Below, piece by piece: positions 49,000 through 60,955 of a stretch of 64,000 nucleotides of DNA. Positions within the stretch are counted from its first letter, which is position 1; each line of letters starts with the position of its first letter. The translations under genes and the position numbers were made by a program. The notes under the pieces were generated by a model. It saw nothing but the letters and a program-made list of their open reading frames with translations. It did not search any database and had not been told where the DNA came from. Origin of the DNA: Ulota crispa (lineage: Eukaryota > Streptophyta > Bryopsida > Orthotrichales > Orthotrichaceae); assembly GCA_963920765.1 (NCBI GenBank), contig OY987245.1, forward strand, positions 18,616,727 to 18,680,726, in the 5' to 3' direction.

Positions 49000-51420
49000 A
49001 ACTCTAGTAGCATCATACTTTGCTATTACAAGAGTTAATGGACTCTTGGATTAATAAGCGGTTAGATTTGATGGAAGATTGATGTGGAGGATTTCTAAGA
49101 GTGCTTGAATACGATTGAGAAGATCTTGTGAAAGTAGAATTGAGAATATTGGCATATATACGGTTGTAGTTATCACGTGCTTCATGGTCATAGAGGCTAG
49201 CTCTACGACAATGGACTTGGTAAATTTGTCAGACAAGAAGGGAGTAAATTGCTTCATTGGAGACTTTGTTTTGAAAGAGATCTCTTTATCATGTAAATAC
49301 TTGTTATCTATTTATGTTTGTATTGATTTCAATAAATCAACGGTTGTGGCAAAAAGGATGGTCGTGGTGAGAACCACGGTTTAGTGACAACGCAACGGCC
49401 ATAGATTCCAATGCGCTGCTCCGTCCTGTCTCATATACAGCTCAAAGGGGTAGGTAGCGGGTTGATTGGGCCAATTTTTTACCTCACTAGCTGTCAAATT
49501 GTGGATTGTCATCACCGCTCAACAAGTCCGATGGGGTTCAAATTCGGACCGGCGGACAGCAAAAAACAACCGTTTCTCCAATCAACCAAGTTCACGACTT
49601 GGCAATTGAAAACAAGCGTTTGACGCTATTATATATTTGCAAGGGCATGTGGCTACTTTACGGTGATATTTATTTTGTAATTTAATCATTTTTATATGTT
49701 TATTTAGATGTTTTGGAAGGCTCATATATTTTGCCTTTGTTTAAATAAAAATACTAAAAGTTTAGAAGTTAATGGGGAAGGTGTGAAAAGAAAAGAGATT
49801 TGGCATCTATGGTGGAATTAGGATAGAGAAGAGTATGAGCCGATGTGCCTCACCTCCCTACCTTAGATAGAGTCAAAATTAAGGATGAGAGATTCTTTAA
49901 TTGTTAGAAGTTAGTGTATGAGTGTTGGTGGGAAGAAATGAAGAAATCCCGAAACTTTGATGTGAAAGAACATTCTGTGTATACATGATTTTGAATTGTT
50001 ATTTCATGTGTGATTACTTTTTCAAAATGAGTTTGCAAGTTTGATTTGAAGTTGTGATACAAAAGTTATAAGTGTTTGAATTTTGGAGTCAAAAAGCCAA
50101 ACTATGAAGAAAGGTTGAGACTTTGACAAGCCATAGCTTATGATTTGTATATCATTTTGCAACAATATTTTGAGCAAATGTTTACCTTAGTCTTAGTTTT
50201 CTAGAAAGTCCTTAAACTTGAGATTTGAAGCTTGGAAGAAAAAATTATAGAGGTGTGAAGGATTGGAGGTGGCTGCCTTTTTATTATGAGAAAGCCAAAA
50301 CTTTGAAGAGTTGCAACTTTTGGACTGTATGAAATTTTCTTTTGGAAATTTTAGAATTGATATTTTGTTGTTATAGCTTTTCAAATTGTTTTCAATCATT
50401 TTATTTGGAATCTTATTGAAGAAGTTATAATGTGTAGAAGTTGGAGGGTTTGGGTGCTTTTTAAAAAATTGAGACCCACACTTTGATTGACTAGAACTTT
50501 CAGAAAAAGTTTTATTTTAAAGTGAAAATTTTAGGAGTTGTAGTCAATGGTATCATCTTTTCAAATTGATATCACTTATTTATAGTTGATATATAGAACA
50601 AAAATTATAGAGGTTCAAAGAGGCAATGTTTAGTTTGCAAGGAGGAAGAAGAGCCTCTACTTTGAACTCGCATAACTTTTGAACAATAGCTTAGATTGAG
50701 TTGAAGTTTAGAAAAATGTAAGAAGGTTAGAAGAACTTTTTAAATTGCTATTATTTTTAGCATTTGGAACTTTGAACCATTTGTGGCACTAGATAGAAGG
50801 TCGTAGCCTTTCTAGGACTTGTTATTTGTGATTTTTTCTATTGTTTTTTATTAAAACATGAAGACTTAAAGATTTGAAAACTTGAAGATTTGAAGATATG
50901 AAAAATTCAAGAGGAATGTTTTGGGTTTATTTTTTATGTGTGCGTAGGATGTTGCTTTGTTATTCCTAGCCAATTTTGAAGGCTCGTTTGTCAATTCATT
51001 TCCATTCTATTTTGTATATCTTGTTGTGGGCAGTTTGTGTTAAACCAAACTTAACTTCATTTGTTGTTGTGGTGACAAAGTGGGATTGATCACCTACATG
51101 GTTGAGACTTGCTCTGTTTTTACGATCTAGAGTTTTGGCCAGCAGATCATGAATTTTAATTTAGGATCCTGTCATACGGATGGCAGCTCTTGTTTATTGT
51201 CCCGATCTATCTGTCTTGTATCCAGTGGGTTTTTATTCCTACCTTGACCCTCATACTTTCACAGTTAGTCACAAAATAGACCAACGGAAGATTGAAAATT
51301 GAAGATTTGAAAAGTGAAGATCAAGACCGACGACAATTTTAGTCAGCGACGCACGATTACAGCGAGACACCCTGCATGTTCCCAATGCGTGCTCTTCTCA
51401 ATCCGACAGGGTTATCACCT
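49000..51420. other. No recognisable gene
   Basis: AT-rich with long runs of GAA/TTG-type sequence at 49.9-51.0 kb. Frames at 49051-49623 overlap on both strands without family resemblance. A GGTTCAAATTC near 49536 was checked as a possible tRNA arm and rejected. Confidence 0.5.
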
Positions 51421-51424
51421 TTAG

Positions 51425-51723
51425 AACACGATATTCATTAAAATGCGAGATTTAGAGCCTTTTAAATTAATCATGTTGATCTTGGTTTAAATTTGCAATT
51501 ACCATTAAATTGAGAGTTTCAAGTTGAATTGACATAAAAATCTTCAAATTTTGGTCAAAATTGAAAGGTTTTATATCACGATTTGAATTAAATTGACATA
51601 AAACTTTTCAACTTTAGCTAAATTGATAAAAAAAAATTGTTGAATTTTCTTTAAATTACCTCTCATTTGAAATAGAAAACTCTCATTTCAATGGAAAAAT
51701 CTCATATTAATGAATATGGTGTT
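51425..51723 (+). mobile_element. AACACC-ended element, copy 2 (4-bp TSD)
   Basis: 299 bp, ends AACACGATATTCATTAA and TTAATGAATATGGTGTT, with TTAG on both sides. Same ends as 26558-26673 but a longer interior. Non-coding. Confidence 0.8.
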
Positions 51724-51959
51724 TTAGCATCGTTGAATACTTATTTGTACTGACATTTAGGTTAATTTGACCTAAACTAAATTGACTAATTCCTATTTGC
51801 CTTGTATATGTCCAATATAAATTCTTGGATGCCATAAACACGTGATTCTCTCAATTAGACGTCGTGAACACGTAAAAGACTGCAAAGTCTAGGAACGCCA
51901 ACGAGACGGTGAAGATCCATAATGAGCTAAAGATAATCATTGCCTCCAAGAACATGTTT

Positions 51960-54170
51960 GATATCTGAGCAAAGTCATCAGCACTGCAACACAAGGCGAG
52001 CGGATAGACTTGGACACTCTGGCCAAATTTAATGAAAAGAAGGGTTGGAGACCGGACGCCAAGATGTTGAATCAAGAGTTCTTCAAGTGGCTTGGCAATC
52101 TCTCTAGCAAAGACCTCACCAAACTCGCCAAGCACATACTCAATATGGACAGGGAGAAGCAGCAATGGCCTTATCTAGAGGTGACTATCAGAGCAACTTC
52201 TAGTATCATAAGAGCTACTACACCTTCAAAAAATGGTGTGAAAAGAAGAAGAGGAAGTAGCTCATGAAGAGGGAGCTTGACAAGCTCAATAAGAGCCTCG
52301 GGTTGCTCAATGGGATAGGGGAGGTGAATTCGGATAAGTAGAGGGAGTTCAAGGACAGTCGTAATGTCACCAGTGCGACAATGAACACGCTTCTTCAACT
52401 TCCGGGTGTGGAATACTTCTCCAAAGCTAAGCAGTCCAAGGTCAAGAACAAGAAGGCCGCCGAGATCTCTCCATACGCAACTGAGTTTTTTTGACTTTTC
52501 TTGGAGCAAAAGTTGAATTTCATCTTGACAACATCATACGCATTCTACCGGCCATATGATATCCTCCAGAGCAGACATTCGGATTGGCCAAAGGACTCGT
52601 GGACACCTACCATGGCGAAGGACTTCCAATTTGGAGTCATTGACTTTCGGTACGTTCCTAGTGTAGTGAAGAAGGAAGAGTACACTTTGGCATCACCCTT
52701 CTTCCAAAAAGTGATGAAGAGATTCCAGGAGAAGAAATAGCCTAGAATGGAAGACATTCCGAAGTGGCTGTTCATCTGCGCGGATGTGATCAAATAGACG
52801 GCGGCAATGAACTTCAAAGACAACAACGACATCGTGAGGACTTACAAGCTGGACATTGTTGAGTATTGGCCAGCGGATAATGAACATCTTGAAGACTTCT
52901 CGGTGAACAACGTGAAGGCCAAACAAAAGGTGATCCTTCTGTTCTTGCAGACCCTAAAGAGCACGGTCTTCCAAACTCCAAAGAAGACGAATTACACTTC
53001 AAACTCGTCCATATACACAAAGCAGGGTGCGTACAAGGAGGTGGAGTTCATGATCTACAACACAAAATTTTGGAAGGAGTTCTACTTGGGCATATTGGAA
53101 AGATTTTGCAAACCCGGGACAAATGTCCTATCAGTATTTGCCAGTTCAAAGCTGACATGTGCCTTGCTAGTAAGTCCCATTCAAGTCAATTTGAGCTGAT
53201 TTGTATTGGGTGCAATTAGACCAATATTGTTGCATTACAATTAGTTTGTCATAGCAATTCAATTCAACTTGAGCTAATTTGTAGTAGGTGCACTAAGACC
53301 AATATCAACGCATGGTGTTTAGTCCGGCGTAGCAATTCAAGTTGACTCAACCTGAACTGCGAAGTACTCCTCTATACTAATTTGTGTGTGAGTTTGATGT
53401 GCTCTAGATGAGATGATTGAATTGCTTCAACATGGGAGTGAAAGAAGAAGGGAGGCATTGGACGGACATAGCAGCCATGGTAGTGCGACTAGACAAGCAA
53501 GACTTCCTGCACATGGACTACATAGTGGACAAGGAGCTATTCCAGAAGAAAGTGGGCGGTCGCTCTAGACCATCAACCACCAAGAAATTCACGAAGTCAA
53601 CCTAGGATAAAGATTACATGCCTCCCAGCAGAGGTCGCGCTTCCACATCTCAAACTCCCAATCCAAAGTATGTGGAAGTCGACTCTAGTTCAAACAACAA
53701 AGACATTGAGGACTTAAATAGGATTGACAATATAGAGGGCCTTGACATGCCGGCTGGAAATCTATCGTAGGAGCTTTTGACTCCTTAGAAACGCTTGTTA
53801 TAGAGGAATGCTGTGCTGCCCTAGTTTTCCAGCTAGCCGCAACCGAGGGACCTGTCTGATTCTCCGCCTCGTGCATTGTGTTTGACAAGGAAAAAGAAGG
53901 AGACTGAGTTGGAATTGGAAGTGGCGGTCAAGAAGATGCAAGAACAAAGGCAGACTGATGTGGAGAAAGTGGAAGTGGAGCAACTCAAATATTGCGAGTC
54001 ATAGCTATTGCATCAGCAAAACATGGTGGCAAGACTAAACCAACTGTCCAAATTCAATTTGGTGGAGTTCTAGAGATTGGTGAAGAGGTTTGATGATAAT
54101 GCGAGGTTGATCAAGGCATTGCTGCTGAGACAGAAGGAGCAATTCTTATCCAATTCTACCTGCCCGCTCC
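51960..54170 (+). pseudogene. Unknown multi-exon gene, possible methyltransferase-like segment, decayed
   Basis: A long reading frame with protein-like composition (Lys/Glu/Trp-rich, FGVIDFRYVPS, WLFICADVIK, YKLDIVEYWPA, FWKEFYLGILERFCKPGTN) runs for about 400 codons to a donor-like GTAAGT at 53167; it resumes after an acceptor-like site near 53408 and ends in a charged, coiled-coil-prone tail (TRKKKETELELEVAVKKM). The stretch FCKPGTNVLSVFASSKLTCA resembles the glycine-poor remnant of motif I of DNA amino-methyltransferases (a D-P-F-G-G-S-G-T type loop); this is only suggestive. About a dozen in-frame stops, nearly all TAG, and at least one frame change break it. I do not recognise the family. 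Its GC content and codon use are higher than in the surrounding repeats. Confidence 0.5.
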
Positions 54171-55189
54171 CATCCAAGCTCTGCTGAAGATCGCAAACAC
54201 AGCTTGTCCCGCAGTCGTTGCCATTCCAACCCTGTCGCAAGCTCTAGCAACAATTCAACGGATCATTCTTGGAGTTCAAGTTATACCTCCCCAGCTAGAG
54301 GAGGTGGTGGCAGCAACTGGTATTCCTCCCGTGCAGGCTGTTGTCTTCTAGGAACGTCATGCGTCTCCTAAAGGGGTTGTTCCACCAGAAGACAATGACA
54401 CTTACGCCGTTGTTCACCGGTCTCCCGCGCCCGCTTCAATGTCTCCACCTACACGCTGCTCTCTTTGTGCACGGCTCGTCAAGGTTGCTGTTGCTTAGAC
54501 CAATTCTAGAGGCAGCCCCACAACGTCTAGTGCTGTTGCACTAGATGCAGATTTGATGGCCATGGGCAATGATCCCAGCACGACTGAGTTCAAAAATCAA
54601 ATTGTGGGCAATCCGCATTCCCCCTCAAGTTAATTCCAAAAATCACCCAATGTCAATTTTGTAGTTTCAGCTTGACTTGAGCTGATTTGTATCATCCTTA
54701 GTACAAAGCTATACATAGATTATTTACGGAACAAATAGGGTGTAGTATACTGAACCAAAGAATTTGGAGTTTTCAAACCCAATTTTGTATTCATTTCACA
54801 TTACGTAAAACATTAATAAATGATTACCTTACAGACCACATTTTTGTGCGATCATGACTGGCAAGCTTTTTGGATTTTGAGTGTGTACCGTCATCCCCTT
54901 GTTACCCAATTGTGAGAAGTCTTCCGTTGTCGCCTACCCCAATGTTTGTTGATGTGATCCCACCAATGCGTGTTGTGCATTCAGCTAAGCCATCAATTGA
55001 AACGTCGGAGCATCGGGTAAGAGTTGCTTCCTAATTGGTCATGCTTTCCTTTGTAACCCCTTCTATGGTCTTTGTGAATCCAATTGTATCTCTGCAGACT
55101 TCTATTTTGGCTGTGCTGCGGTGTTTAGATTGAGAGTTTGTGTGAAATGTGTCAGTGCAGAAATGTAACCGTTTGCACATTTGTACTTT

Positions 55190-55999
55190 TGGTAGCAAAA
55201 ATCTGACCCTCCATACACGCATGGAGGAAAGTTGGAGGCCTTTGATTTCCCACTCATTGATTGCCCACTCATTGATTGCCCATTGAGGTCCAAGGTTACA
55301 AAAATTTGGCTAACTGTTGTCTTGGACCTGAATGGGATATTATGTGTGACCAAAGATGCAAAGTCAAAGGGTTGGTTGAATAAATATGGCAGCTTTGTGC
55401 ATCCACACGCTGTTGCTCCAAACCACATAGCAGGATCAAAGGCGGTGTTTTTGCATCTGAATTGCAAAGAATTCCTAAAAATGCTAGGAAGAATAGCCTA
55501 CATCAGTGTGTGGAGCTCCATGACAATATTGAATACTAGAAAGGTTTGTGACTCTTTTTTTTGAGGTGAACAGAAGCCTATGCTCATTCTCGGACAAGAT
55601 TCTTGCACGAAGCTAAAATGCATAGATTCTTCAAACATGGTGACGACGTATAAAGTACTAGAAATAGAGAAGGATTTGTTTCTAAAGAATCTAGATATGT
55701 TGTTTGGAAAGTACGTGCAATTGTTGCACTTGTCTAATACAATTGTAGTAGACAACATCCCAATGAAGCACATCATGAACCCACTAGAGAATGTCATCAT
55801 TGCAAATACATGGACGTACATAGGAGACGATCAAAAGGACACGTATCTAATCGACGTCTTGCTTTCTTACATTAGGAACCTGCACAAAGTTGGACAAAGT
55901 GGGTTCATAACCTTCCGGAGAAGCTCTTTGGAAAACATTAGGCATAACTATGTAAGATGCTTTGCAGTGAAAAAGGCCGTCAAGATTACAACAAGATGA
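55190..55999 (+). pseudogene. HAD-superfamily, FCP1/NLI-interacting-like phosphatase domain
   Basis: A single frame of about 270 codons, with one internal stop, shows the FCP1-homology order: nucleophile motif VVLDLNGILC near 55315-55345, IAYISVWSSMT near 55492-55522, FLKNLDMLFGKY, NTIVVDNIPMKHIMNPLENV and KDTYLIDVLLSYIRNLH. FCP1-like enzymes dephosphorylate Ser/Thr (RNA polymerase II tail and others) using D-x-D; here, as in a plant subfamily with DLNG, the second Asp is Asn, so activity is doubtful. The internal stop follows a run of T residues near 55560. It follows the unknown gene at 51.9-54.2 kb on the same strand, and a further open segment at 56451-56805 may be its last exon. Either a lightly damaged gene or a mispredicted exon boundary. 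Confidence 0.65.
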
Positions 56000-56450
56000 T
56001 GGAGGTTGTACGGTTGTCTAAAGAGCTTGGACGGAACATGGTAGTTAAGGTCAACTCAAGTTGTTTGGCACAACTTTGAATGGAAGGCTGCTTTCACCCT
56101 TTGTAGAATGCAGCAGCTAGTTGAGCTAGAATGTAATTTAGGTCAACTTGAGTTGATCAACACTTATATTAGTCATGCGGATTTTTTGAGCGTTATAGCT
56201 TGCATCCGCGGATATAGTAATACCATTTTGAAAATTTTATTGATTTTTTTTGTCAGGAACACTAAATATTAATTTAGATACCACAATTCTCCATATAAAT
56301 TGGCAATTGCATTTGTGATGTAATATACTTTGTTGCAGAATGTATGCTTTTGCGTCTGCTTTTGGATTGTTATAGTTTTGACTCCCTTCTCTACTTCCTT
56401 GTCTAAATTTGTGTATTATCAACTTCATATCAGATACTCTTGACATTGTA

Positions 56451-56805
56451 GTCTTCTATTTGCAAATCTACCCTCCCCTCTGAAGCATCCGTTGATTCCA
56501 TCTTAGACTACGGACAATATGATATCCTAAGTATTGGAAACTTCCTTTACTCGGTTGTCACGGCAAATTCCACCTTGGAGTTCTCCAAGGAGCCCATGGA
56601 TGACGGCGAGGTTGATAGTCCTGCATATGGAAGACAAGGGCTACTTGACCTTTGCTCATCTTCCCCTTTACTATCAAAAGTTCTTCTCCCTTCAAGGATG
56701 TCTTTGTCTATCTTTGACAATCTGATCCAGGAGAGGCTGTACAAAGAAATAGAAGATGCAACTCACTCAATGGCAAAGAACTCCACGGTGACAATTGGCG
56801 AGTGA
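56451..56805 (+). CDS. Possible terminal exon of an unidentified gene
   Basis: An acceptor-like TTGTAG precedes an uninterrupted frame ending in TGA at 56803-56805. It reads SVDSILDYGQYDILSIGNFL, then VDSPAYGRQGLLDLCSSSPL, MSLSIFDNLIQERLYKEIED and a short Ser/Thr tail. The composition looks protein-like but I do not recognise it. It could belong to the HAD-like gene just upstream or be a separate remnant; spacing and strand allow either. Confidence 0.35.
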
Positions 56806-57591
56806 GAACCAATGTCTAGTGGTCATCCTCTCTTGACTTCACCACCAACCAAACATGCCTTGCCTCACGGTGGGCGAATGGAAACTCATAATACAAAACC
56901 ATGTATTATACGTGGAGCTCAAAATACGAAGGCGTGCAAATAGAAGTGTAAGGAGCTGCAACGGCTGAAGATGTAAAGAAATCTACTAATTTGGAAGGCA
57001 ATGAAGATTCTCAAGCGCATATTGCACATTTGACACCTATTCATATTTAGAAAGAATCACTTTCAAGATATCTTAGTCTATACTTTATAGATAGGATACG
57101 CGTCCATTGAAAGACTATTGTCTATAAATAGCAAAGTTTGTTGAAAAAAAACAACACTTCTTCATTACTATCAATGTCAAAATGGTTATTTGTGTAATTG
57201 CATTCAATCCCATTTAGCTATACCATCAGAATCCTCATCAAATTATGCTTTTGAAACTCTTATTTCACTAGAAAACTCTCATTATAACATATATGATGTT
57301 TCTTGTGCTTCATAGCCATCTCTTCAAGTTGCACCATTCTCTCCGGCACTTGCTAGACAACACAAATCAAAGAATTGATCCAAAATATAATTCAATTGAG
57401 ATATCAAATAATTGCTGAAATTTGTACATAACCTTCGTGACCTTTGACTACATGATAATTGAATATGCCAAAGGAATAAAGCTAAAAGGGTCAAGAAGCT
57501 TCCTATACACCGTAGGTGTATGCAAGCAGATCCAAGTGAGTGGATGGAATTCTTCATTAATCTTCTCTACCTAAGGCGTTCCGCAGCTTAC

Positions 57592-57736
57592 CACAGGTAA
57601 AAAAATAGGTCTACAATGACTAAGTGACAATGACAAAACCATGACTGTACAATCATTTTACAGTCATTTTGTAGTTGTTGTTTAGTTATTGCAATCATTG
57701 TCACTTAGTCATTGTGGACCCATTTTTTTACCTGTG
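57592..57736 (+). mobile_element. CACAGGTAAAA MITE
   Basis: 145-bp hairpin, ends CACAGGTAAAAAAAT and complement, perfect 3-bp duplication TAC (57589-57591 and 57737-57739). Arms contain ACTAAGTGACAATGA. The 3-bp target and CA...TG ends suggest the CACTA superfamily. Confidence 0.85.
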
Positions 57737-57854
57737 TACAACATTAAAAATTGTGATGTTTTAAAATCACTTATACTTTGCGATTAGCATTTATGCATGG
57801 CTGATGGAATTCTAAACCTGATGGCTAGTATAGAGCATCCTAGTGCTTCCTGAC

Positions 57855-59400
57855 TCAACCAGTTCCAATGCTTTCTGAATAGCTTTTCCACAAAACTGCT
57901 TCATTTTTGCTAAATGTTGCAAAGAAACTGCAAAGCTTTGCTATGTACATGGCTGCTCTTGCAACATATATCAAGCGAAGAATCTCCTGTTTTGCAGCGA
58001 TGGTTCTCAAAACTCCAATATGAACACTCTGGAGATCCTCCATTTTCTCCACTTTGAGCATCAAACTCACTAATTTTTGATCTGATGCGGCCTATTTTCC
58101 CAAAAAAATATATATATCAGTTCGCGAGAAAGGTACTGGGTGGGACGATTCTCCAAGACCATGCAAGGAATGGCACTACATAAACCATAGTCCATCGCTG
58201 ACGCTACTGTATCTTTCTTGCAAATGTCAATATTGATGTCCTTCACGTTTGAATAACATTTAGAGTGTAGTCAAAACCTTCAAAATTCGCAAATAAATGA
58301 CTCCATAAAACAAGTACTTTGAACAAAAGAGTAGGCAAACTCTTTAAAAGGCCACAACCCAAGATCCTACAAATATAGGTCAGTGAAGCTTACTTGATAC
58401 CTTTGCACATTAGATGTTAGAGCTTGCATGTTGTGGACAGCCTCAACTTTGAATGCCTCTGCATAATTTGAACTGCCTTTGTTAATCCCTCAAATGCAGA
58501 ATCTAGCACTACTTGCTATTTTCTCTCAAGTTTTTCTCTTCTAACAAATCAAACAAATAGGCTATAATAATCCATTGATGAGCAGTGAAAACACCAATTT
58601 CCATAAATTGGCGATATGCCATTATATTGGCGCAGTTTGGCGCGGTTCAGGCCGCATAGTTTATACCAATAATCTATACCGGTCTTAGGTCGTGGACCAA
58701 AATTAGACCTTTGTGAAGATAAATATTACGATATTTGGCACATGAACATTGCCAACTCAACAAAATTGGTGTTTAATTATTAAGGAGTCAAAACAAGGAT
58801 ACCTGTGACACGCTAAGATAGTACTAACCTCTCTCTGGCTTCTTATATGCATGACTATTTGACAACCTATGTCGAAGCTGAAATGAGGATCACCTCTTTG
58901 CAGCATAATTCCAGTTTCTTTTCAGTCACTTAGCAAATCAACAGTCTAAACGGCCTTCAATGGAAAAATTGATGCTCCAGCGGTAAGCCAACTTAGGAGT
59001 CTAGCAAATCAAGAGCCAAGCTTCACATTTAGAAATGATCATTATGCTAAAGATGTACATTCACTGCTCACTTCAAGCTTTGCATTAAGTTCAAGGGCTT
59101 CTCATAAGCAAGCTTCCATTGCTTTCAGCTTTGATGCTGTCTTATTCCAAAGGTTTTCCTTCAATAGGTTCTAGTTGTAGACAAATTGCCCGAGTGATAT
59201 ATTTCCAAAAGCTTGATTCAACTTTTCAGTTGCTGAATCTCCCCATCCTTGTGAACAATCTCCTTCTAAAGGCCTTGCAAACTTGATAGTGGGCTTGATA
59301 GTGCCTTTAAGAGCATTTCTTTCCATGAGCTTTTTGCTTCAATTTCTCTCATTGTTTCTCATTCCAATTTTAGCTTAACTGTCACTGGCACGTCCTTGTT
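57855..59400 (-). pseudogene. Coiled-coil protein gene remnant
   Basis: Several minus-strand segments have heptad-like, Lys/Glu/Leu-rich sequence: KEIVHKDGEIQQLKS and ENLWNKTASKLKAMEACL (59.1-59.3 kb), QVVLDSAFEGLTKAV followed in another frame by NYAEAFKVEAVHNMQALTSN and a donor-like GTAAGC near 58395, and EILRLIYVARAAMYIAKL near 57950. Frames change between and within segments, with several stops, so I read this as a decayed host-type gene with introns. Kinesin- or golgin-like coiled coils are possible but no motor or other signature domain is present. Confidence 0.4.
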
Positions 59401-60631
59401 GACAATAACATAGCAATGAACAACTAATGAGCAGTAAAAATATATTTTCAAAATGTTTTGCATTAACCTACTAAGAGATTCAAAACTCAGAGGAACATGA
59501 AATCAAGGATTACTCCTCATCTCATAACAAAACGGAGAAGCACAATCCTTTGAACATTTCTCTTGATTAAACAAGCTGAACAAAAAACTCACTGACAATC
59601 CGGTAGCCATCATTTCACTTAACAAAGTCATAGAAAAAGCAATAAACCTATAATAGATCATTACATTCCATTGAATGCACAAATTCCATAAGCCACAAGG
59701 AAAGAACAACCTAGAATCTTTCAAATGTATAAGATTATAGACGAAGCAAATATTCTCCCTAATTTCAAGCCGACTAAATTTAGTACAAAAAAATAATCTT
59801 TGAATGCACATTCAAAAAAGATGTGTTCATCATTGGTACATGTCTGTTTGATCACAAACAAAGAATACAAAAGTAGCAATTGGAAATACAATTGAAGCGG
59901 TTGAGAAGTACCATCCAATCTTTTCCTTTCAAGCCTAAAACTTAAGAATCAATGGCATTAATACCAAATTTCATTTCGAATGCATCTCAAGTGGCACTCG
60001 CCGTAAATATGATAGCTCTTTTTTTCAAAAAAATGCATTAGAATTCAAAAATCTCTTTTAAGATTGTGTGGAATTTGAAAACTCTGAAGTCGACACTGTA
60101 ATGCCTTCTTCTCAGTGTCTAAGGAACTAGAGCGTTTCTTGGAGAGGGAAGGCCAAGAAGCAAGAGACGATCATAGACTAAGCTCATAGTCACGGGCTTT
60201 ATTTCTCTAAGGTTGTAGAGCTGATTCTGTACTACGCGCTCCCCCCATTTGCCTCCAGAATTATCAGACGGTTACAAATGAGGGAAGCAAGTGCACCGCC
60301 TTGGTTGTGGATTGGGCCCAATTATACGCGCTCTAGTACTTGATGATCCTCATCCATAAACTGCATGAACTATTCTAATGGAAACCATTTTCTATTAGAT
60401 AGGGTAGAGTTTAAGGCGGTCTGCTATGTTCCTTCTGCTGGCACCCGTCGCTGACTGAACAGTTTTTGTGCAAATTGTTGTGTTTTTTGTGAAATCTGTT
60501 GCTGGTGATGTGTAGCGTTTCCAATTTGAGGTTTTTGTTGAGCTTTGCTAATTTAGAAGCGTCTCATTTAGAGAAAGTTAGCTTGTGAGAATCGTCTCTC
60601 TCATGCACACGGAGGAGAAGCAGCAGCAGCA

Positions 60632-60955
60632 ATGGCGCTGGTGAGCTCGCATTGCAGGTGCATTTTTTGTCATCCTCAAGTCGGTGTGGGGAAGAATTTT
60701 GATTTGCACGAGCAAAACACAACCGGGACAACGGTGTGGGGCTCAAATGGCCTTAGCTCCTGCTGTAGAGCAGCTTTTTCTACGATGACAGCGGAGCGCA
60801 GGAGAGCTTGCATTCTAAGGCGGGAGCGGAGACCAGCGAGTCTATCTCAAAGCAGGGTGGAAACTAGGGCTAGAAATATTTTTGTGCCTAGTGCTACTTT
60901 AACAGGAAGGATCTTGATTGCGCTAGAAATCAAGGATTATTTGATAAGTTTCTAG
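60632..60955 (+). CDS. Possible first exon of a chloroplast-targeted protein, or remnant
   Basis: ATG at 60632 lies in a strong plant start context (AGCAATGGCG). The 107-residue frame begins MALVSSHCRC and is rich in Ser, Arg and Thr with few acidic residues, as in plastid transit peptides, ending near ETRARNIFVPSATLT. Just beyond, another frame (GLFDKFLDHAA, AVAQRKDVFPLPCQ, to a GT at 61012) looks coding, so the true gene may be frame-broken. Further coding-like sequence (EIPLLFELTRRYHLRPIGYV) occurs near 61235-61300. The protein is not recognised. Confidence 0.35.
   Translation: MALVSSHCRCIFCHPQVGVGKNFDLHEQNTTGTTVWGSNGLSSCCRAAFSTMTAERRRACILRRERRPASLSQSRVETRARNIFVPSATLTGRILIALEIKDYLISF

Noticed and set aside
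49470-49560. tRNA-like GGTTCAAATTC
   Set aside because: No acceptor or anticodon stem pairs around it.
52200-54170. UAG read as glutamine (alternative code)
   Set aside because: The intact gene in the window has no internal UAG, CAG is still used in the same remnant, and other damage is present; deamination explains it better.
59503-59918. 102- and 65-codon minus frames
   Set aside because: Overlapping hydrophobic frames in AT-rich DNA without conserved motifs.
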